Program-made: the position numbers and the translations under genes
DNA from: Thioalkalivibrio nitratireducens DSM 14787
GTDB taxonomy: Bacteria > Pseudomonadota > Gammaproteobacteria > Ectothiorhodospirales > Ectothiorhodospiraceae
Reading direction: 5' to 3'
DNA: 64,000 bases
NCBI RefSeq assembly: GCF_000321415.2
Contig: NC_019902.2
Coordinates: forward strand, 3,624,501-3,688,500
Shown here: positions 62,635-64,000 of the stretch, piece by piece
How the letters are laid out: each line of letters begins with the position of its first letter
How positions within the stretch are numbered: the stretch's first letter is position 1
The notes under the pieces: model-generated
What the model was told of the DNA's origin: nothing
What the model saw: the letters and a program-made list of their open reading frames with translations, nothing else
The model's database searches: none

Positions 62635-64000
62635 TGACCACTCCGGCGCCGCCTGCGCCGGTCCGGGAGCTGGAAGCGCGGATCCCGGACCTTCTTCGCC
62701 GCGACGAGGCCGCGCTGCGCACGCTGCTGGACCGCGCCACACGGCGCCTCGCGCGCGAGCAACCGGCGGACCGCCTGCTCGCGCAGGCCGCGCGTTACCT
62801 CGACGAAGCCCTGCTGCGGGCGGAGGCGTTCCGCGCGACGCTGCCCGAGCCCCGCTACGCGGACGACCTGCCCATTCATGCCGCGCGCGAGCGCATCGTC
62901 GCGACGATCCAGAACCACGCGGTCACGGTGCTGTGCGGCGAGACCGGATCCGGCAAGACCACGCAACTGCCGAAGCTCTGCCTGGATGCAGGGCGCGGCC
63001 GCCGGGGACGGGTCGGGCACACCCAGCCGCGCAGGATCGCCGCCCGATCGGTGGCGGCGCGCATCGCCGAGGAACTGGGGTCGGAGGTCGGCGCCGCGGT
63101 CGGGTACAAGGTGCGCTTCAATGATCAGACGGGCCCCGACACCCACATCAAGCTGATGACCGACGGAATCCTGCTCGCGGAACTGCGCCAGGACCCCGAC
63201 CTGCTCGGCTACGACACGCTGATCATCGACGAAGCCCACGAACGCAGCCTGAACATCGACTTCCTGCTGGGCTATCTGAAAAGGCTGCTGCCGCGCCGGC
63301 CGGATCTGCGCCTGATCATCACCTCGGCGACGCTGGATCCGGAACGGCTGGCCGCTTTCTTCGGCGACGCGCCGATCCTGGAAGTCCCGGGGCGCGCCTG
63401 GCCGGTCGAGGTTCGCTACCGCCCGCTGCAGGCACCCGACGACGACCCCTCCCGGGAACCCGCCGCCGGCAGCCGCCCCGAACGCGACCTGTTCGACGGC
63501 ATCGCCGACGCAGTCGCCGAGTGCTGCCGCGAAGGCCCTGGCGACATCCTGGTGTTCCTGCCCGGCGAGCGCGAAATCCGCGACGCGGCGCTGCGCCTGC
63601 GCCGCGAACAGCCGGCGCATACCGAGATCCTGCCGCTGTACGCCCGGCTCTCGGCGGCGGAGCAGAGCCGGGTATTCCGGCCCCACCCCGGCCGGCGCAT
63701 CGTGCTCGCGACCAACGTCGCGGAAACCGCGCTGACGGTGCCCGGCATCCGCTTCGTGATCGACACCGGGCTGGCGCGGATCTCGCGCTATTCCTGGCGC
63801 TCGCGGGTACAGCGGCTGAGCCTGGAGCCGGTCGCACAGGATTCCTGCAACCAGCGCGCCGGCCGCTGCGGACGCCTGGGCCCCGGCATCTGCTACCGGC
63901 TGTTCAGCGACGAGGACTACGCGCTGCGGCCCGAACACTCGGACCCGGAGATTCTGCGCTCGAACCTGGCCGCGGTGATCCTGCAGATGGCGGCGCTGGG
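62634..64000 (+). CDS. hrpA: ATP-dependent RNA helicase HrpA, 5' part (runs off the window)
   Basis: The first 455 residues of a DEAH-box helicase; HrpA is about 1300 residues. Motifs: VTVLCGETGSGKTTQLPKLC (Walker A), TQPRRIAARSVAARIAEELG, LIIDEAHERSLNIDFLLGYL (DEAH), IITSATLD, GDILVFLPGEREIRD, RIVLATNVAETALTVPGIRF and NQRAGRCGRLGPGICYRLFS. The ATG overlaps the SPOR-gene stop. No interruption in the visible part. Confidence 0.95.
   Translation, partial: MTTPAPPAPVRELEARIPDLLRRDEAALRTLLDRATRRLAREQPADRLLAQAARYLDEALLRAEAFRATLPEPRYADDLPIHAARERIVATIQNHAVTVLCGETGSGKTTQLPKLCLDAGRGRRGRVGHTQPRRIAARSVAARIAEELGSEVGAAVGYKVRFNDQTGPDTHIKLMTDGILLAELRQDPDLLGYDTLIIDEAHERSLNIDFLLGYLKRLLPRRPDLRLIITSATLDPERLAAFFGDAPILEVPGRAWPVEVRYRPLQAPDDDPSREPAAGSRPERDLFDGIADAVAECCREGPGDILVFLPGEREIRDAALRLRREQPAHTEILPLYARLSAAEQSRVFRPHPGRRIVLATNVAETALTVPGIRFVIDTGLARISRYSWRSRVQRLSLEPVAQDSCNQRAGRCGRLGPGICYRLFSDEDYALRPEHSDPEILRSNLAAVILQMAAL

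Noticed and set aside
1-64000. CRISPR arrays, rRNA and tRNA genes
   Set aside because: I saw no regularly spaced repeats and no tRNA or rRNA signatures; a scan with dedicated tools could still find a tRNA I missed.

Overview
The window reads as a GC-rich chromosome segment from a gammaproteobacterium. An Ectothiorhodospiraceae/Thioalkalivibrio-like sulfur oxidiser is my inference from protein character and gene order. It divides into a long accessory region (about 1-46 kb) full of mobile DNA and broken genes, and a compact core-genome region (about 46-64 kb).

0-9 kb: an IS4-family insertion sequence that also carries a DruA-like (DUF4338) gene sits in a type IV AbiE toxin-antitoxin locus and truncates the toxin. 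Next come a DUF429 gene with an internal amber stop, a large AEP primase-SF2 helicase of the TOTE conflict-system type, and a DUF433/DUF5615 module whose antitoxin is frameshifted. 9-15 kb: fragments of an AAA ATPase and a TRAP permease fused by a deletion, a porin, a Tat-exported PhoX-type phosphatase and an N-terminally truncated TauE/SafE permease.

15-19.3 kb: a complete-looking group II intron, a 231-bp repeat whose second copy lies at 34.6 kb, and a tyrosine-recombinase element with 32-bp inverted ends. That recombinase is frameshifted and carries a nested 0.4-kb miniature element. 19.4-28.6 kb: two DHFR/RibD-fold genes and a zinc-ribbon gene, each followed by an attC-like palindrome, with an ECF42 sigma/DGPF operon, a Phd/ParE module and an AT-rich tandem-repeat gene between them. 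28.7-30.1 kb: a secreted-protein gene with a Tc-toxin-like segment spliced into it.

30.8-34 kb: the most interesting locus. A four-gene minus-strand set encodes a beta-carbonic-anhydrase-fold protein resembling carbon disulfide/carbonyl sulfide hydrolases, an FmdB-type zinc ribbon, a MerC-like membrane protein and a sigma-54 activator with a MetOD1-like sensor. A good -24/-12 promoter precedes the hydrolase. I infer a sigma-54-controlled CS2/COS response operon. 34.9-46 kb: three unknown genes, an IS66-family element that also carries a DUF4338 gene and splits a secreted-protein gene, a DUF4389 gene, VapBC, exported MsrB/MsrA, and integrase and IS91 remnants that mirror those at 27.5 kb.

46-64 kb: PAP2 phosphatase, two glycosyltransferases and an LPG-synthase-like flippase, a 2OG-Fe(II) oxygenase, a CinA-like protein frameshifted at a G10 tract, hemH, an HNH nuclease, pntAA-pntAB-pntB, priA, argS, a SPOR protein and the 5' part of hrpA. 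I saw no tRNA, rRNA or CRISPR array. All family calls were made by eye from motifs, without database searches.
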